DNA of 64,000 bases from Rhodoblastus sp963748385 (GTDB lineage: Bacteria > Pseudomonadota > Alphaproteobacteria > Rhizobiales > Beijerinckiaceae). Positions 61,870 through 64,000 of this stretch are shown one piece after another. Within the stretch, counting starts at the first letter, position 1. Each line of letters starts with the position of its first letter. The stretch covers positions 1 through 64,000 of the forward strand of contig CAVVIQ010000001.1 of the NCBI GenBank assembly GCA_963748385.1. Direction: 5' to 3'. The notes below the pieces were generated by a model. It saw nothing but the letters and a program-made list of their open reading frames with translations. It searched no databases and had not been told where the DNA came from. Both the position numbers and the translations under genes were made by a program.

Positions 61870-62877
61870 TTATTGCTGGACCGCCCTTGAACGCCATTCC
61901 GACGGCGTCGTTCCGCCCCATCGGCGAAAAGCGCGCACGAAATTGCCATGCGTTGAAAAGGACAGGGCTGCGGCGATCTCGCCGATCGGGAGGTCGGTCA
62001 GCGCGAGAAGCTCTTGCGCCGAGCGAAAGCGCGCTTCGTTGCGGATGGCCATGAACGACGTTCCGTCTTCGAGAAGACGCCGGTTGAGCGTGCGCGGATG
62101 AATCTCCAGGCGTTTCGCGATGCCCACGAGCGTGTATTCGCCCTGCATCAGGAGCGGCTTCATCTGGTGACGCAAGAGCGCGGCCGGGTTGACCGCATCC
62201 ATCCGCATCATAGCGGCCAGTTGGGCGGACAGGATGGCGTATCTCGCCATATCTGCATGCGGGTTGGCCAGTTTCAGGTCCGAACGCGACAAGATCAGGC
62301 AGGATTGATACTGATCGAAAAGCGCCTTCGCCTTCAAGATCCGTTCGTAAAGACCCCAATCGGCAGGGGGGCGGTGGCAGAAATGAATTTCGATGGGGTT
62401 CGCTATTCCGCCAGTCAGCGCGCGCGCGAGGTTGGCGCCGACGGCCATGGTGAAACCGTAGGCCTGTTTCGCGCCGGGGGCGTGGCGATCGTAAATGCCG
62501 AATCCGAGAGTGACGCCCCCATCAACCGGATAGGAATAAACGGTTGCGCCGCGCGAAAGGCCGACCTGGACGCGGATGTAGTCACGGATCGCGTCGCCAA
62601 GCGTCGGCGCGACATGCATTATCTGGCCGATCGGCCCGAGCGACAGGTGATCGTATCGGGCGCCCAACAACAGCCCGAATTGCTCCAGCCCCGTCACCCG
62701 CGCGCAATTCGCGAGCAGTTGAAGCGCTTCGCCAAAGGGAATCAGCGCGTCGGGCGCAAGGTCGTCCGGGGCGAATGACAATCCCGCGCACGCGTCACGC
62801 GGATCGACACCGAGTTCGCGCAGCAGGTCCGGCGCCCCCGAGAGCCCGGCGACCCTCTCCAATGGAGGACCAATCAT
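61870..62877 (-). CDS. AraC-family transcriptional regulator
   Basis: The ATG at 62877 gives 335 residues. The N-terminal ligand-sensing region (Arabinose_bd-type: LRELGVDPRDACAGL, FGLLLGARYDHLSLGPIGQI) is followed by the C-terminal two helix-turn-helix motifs (LVGIAKRLEIHPRTLNRRL and IGEIAAALSFSTHGNFVRAF, ending FRRWGGTTPSEWR). It is divergent from the DUF1254 gene by 136 bases and may control it. The recombinase stump begins 17 bases past its stop. Confidence 0.88.
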   Translation of the reverse strand: MIGPPLERVAGLSGAPDLLRELGVDPRDACAGLSFAPDDLAPDALIPFGEALQLLANCARVTGLEQFGLLLGARYDHLSLGPIGQIMHVAPTLGDAIRDYIRVQVGLSRGATVYSYPVDGGVTLGFGIYDRHAPGAKQAYGFTMAVGANLARALTGGIANPIEIHFCHRPPADWGLYERILKAKALFDQYQSCLILSRSDLKLANPHADMARYAILSAQLAAMMRMDAVNPAALLRHQMKPLLMQGEYTLVGIAKRLEIHPRTLNRRLLEDGTSFMAIRNEARFRSAQELLALTDLPIGEIAAALSFSTHGNFVRAFRRWGGTTPSEWRSRAVQQ

Positions 62878-63013
62878 TCGTCTCCGCTTACGGCGCCTTG
62901 TCGTGAAAAGATAAACGGTCGGGTTTCGATTGCTATAGCATGGCGTCGCTCCGTCAGTCAGCGGCGGTCGGCTGGGAAAGTGGTTTTGCGTTTTCGCATT
63001 CGGGGAGAGAGAA

Positions 63014-64000
63014 ATGCAGATTTCGAGGCGCGCTGTTTCGATGGGCCTTGGCGTTCTGGGAGCGAGTTCCGCTCTCACATCCGCCCGCGCGGAAGGCGTA
63101 TTCAGCGATCTGGTCGGCGACGTCGAGGATTTTCGCGCGGCGTCGGAGGCTTATATCTACGGCTATCCGCTCGTCACGATGGAAATGACCCGCCGCGTGA
63201 TGACCAATGTCGCCACCGCCGCGGGAGCTCGCGCCCCGATGGGGCAGTTCGTGCGCATGCGGTCCTACCCTGACGCGAGCTATCGCGACGTCACCGCGCC
63301 CAACGCCGACACGCTCTACACCACCGCCTGGCTGGACGTCGGCAAGGAGCCGTGGATTCTCAGCCTTCCCGACATGAAGGGCCGCTATTTCCTGTTCCCG
63401 ATGCTCGACGGCTGGACGGATGTTTTCCAGGTTCCAGGAACGCGCACGACCGGAACCGGCGCGCAGACCTACGCCATCACCGGGCCAGGCTGGACCGGAA
63501 CGCTGCCCGCGGGCGTCGTCGAATACAAGTCGCCGACCGCGCTGCTCTGGCTTCTAGGCCGCATCTATTGCAACGGAACGCCCGAGGATTACGCCGCCGT
63601 CCACGCCCTTCAGGACGCGTGCAAGGTTTACCCGCTAAGCGCCTGGGGCAAGGACTGGACGCCGCCGGCGGGCAGGGCCGACGCCTCGATCGACATGAAG
63701 ACGGCGGTGCGCGACCAGGTCAACGCGCTCAGCGGCGTCGACTATTTCCGGCTGCTGTCGGAACTGCTCAAGACTAATCCGCCAACAGCCGCCGACGCCC
63801 CGATCCTGCCCAAACTGGCGCAAATCGGCGTTGTTCCTGGGAAGGATTTCGATCCATCCGCCGCTGATCCGGCCATCCTCAACCGTGTGCCGAAGATCAG
63901 TTTCGGCCAAATCATGCTGCATTTCCTCACGGGGCCGGAGATCCAGAACGTCAATGGCTGGCGCTTCACGACCAAGACTGGCCTGTACGGAACCGATTAC
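63014..64000 (+). CDS. DUF1254 protein (partial, runs off the window)
   Basis: The ATG at 63014 has GGGGAGAGAG upstream. A twin-Arg-like or Sec signal (ISRRAVSMGLGVLGASSALT, ARA) comes first; the DUF1254 region follows with AYIYGYPLVTMEMTRRVMTN, APNADTLYTTAWLDVGKEPW and MKGRYFLFPMLDGWTDVFQV. 329 codons are visible and the frame is open at the window end; the DUF1214 part is beyond. These exported proteins are of unknown function. It is divergent from the AraC gene. Confidence 0.88.
   Translation, partial: MQISRRAVSMGLGVLGASSALTSARAEGVFSDLVGDVEDFRAASEAYIYGYPLVTMEMTRRVMTNVATAAGARAPMGQFVRMRSYPDASYRDVTAPNADTLYTTAWLDVGKEPWILSLPDMKGRYFLFPMLDGWTDVFQVPGTRTTGTGAQTYAITGPGWTGTLPAGVVEYKSPTALLWLLGRIYCNGTPEDYAAVHALQDACKVYPLSAWGKDWTPPAGRADASIDMKTAVRDQVNALSGVDYFRLLSELLKTNPPTAADAPILPKLAQIGVVPGKDFDPSAADPAILNRVPKISFGQIMLHFLTGPEIQNVNGWRFTTKTGLYGTDY

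Overview
The window looks like part of a chromosome from a GC-rich alphaproteobacterium of the order Hyphomicrobiales (Rhizobiales), possibly a Beijerinckiaceae/Methylocystaceae-type organism. This rests on family content: an FtcR/Rem-type flagellar regulator, FlbT and FlaF, MotC and MotE-like motor accessories, a DUF1217 protein, a DUF6481 protein, and a CtrA-type TTAA-N7-TTAA site. Species assignment is inference. I see no rRNA, tRNA or CRISPR array.

About 1.7-47.7 kb is one large flagellar and chemotaxis locus in several transcription units. (i) 95-12715, mostly minus: fliF-fliH-motB-motC-fliK-lytic transglycosylase, then ftcR, a PilZ protein, small unknown genes, DUF1217 and a TPR/glycosyltransferase protein. 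(ii) 12898-17152: a small glycosyltransferase, a large TPR-SPINDLY (GT41) glycosyltransferase and the only flagellin gene, a grouping that suggests flagellin glycosylation. (iii) 17327-28765, minus: an unknown gene, cheA-cheW-cheY-cheR, then flgB-flgC-fliE-flgG-flgA-flgI-motE-flgH-fliL-fliP. (iv) cheB (plus), then flgF-fliI-unknown (minus). (v) motA-fliM-fliN-fliG-flhB-unknown (plus, 32816-37610). (vi) 37628-47669, minus: flgE-flgK-flgL-flaF-flbT-flgD-fliQ-flhA-fliR-fliJ-like-flgJ-like-flgN-like-FliL-like. Many neighbours overlap by ATGA/GTGA, so tight translational coupling is expected.

From 47.8 kb the content becomes accessory: a GGDEF protein, a methyltransferase, an acyl-CoA synthetase, a DUF3303-like small protein, a DUF4062-STAND ATPase with a membrane segment and a helical-repeat C-terminus (defence-like architecture), a polytopic membrane protein, a 37-residue secreted or membrane peptide, a membrane TrkA-N protein ending in a ryanodine-receptor (RyR)-type domain, a divergent CYTH-like protein, DUF6481, the C-terminal stump of a tyrosine recombinase, an AraC-type regulator and the start of a DUF1254 protein cut by the window end. 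The STAND gene and the RyR/CYTH pair are the best candidates for a less-described system.

Three genes (fliP, flgH, the STAND ATPase) each carry one apparent single-base frameshift. After correction all three have normal family lengths, so base-call or assembly indels are likely, but real disruption cannot be excluded from one sequence. A palindrome-like GCAAGCTTGC motif recurs upstream of several flagellar operons, and two copies of a hairpin-forming dispersed repeat lie inside the che-flg operon.
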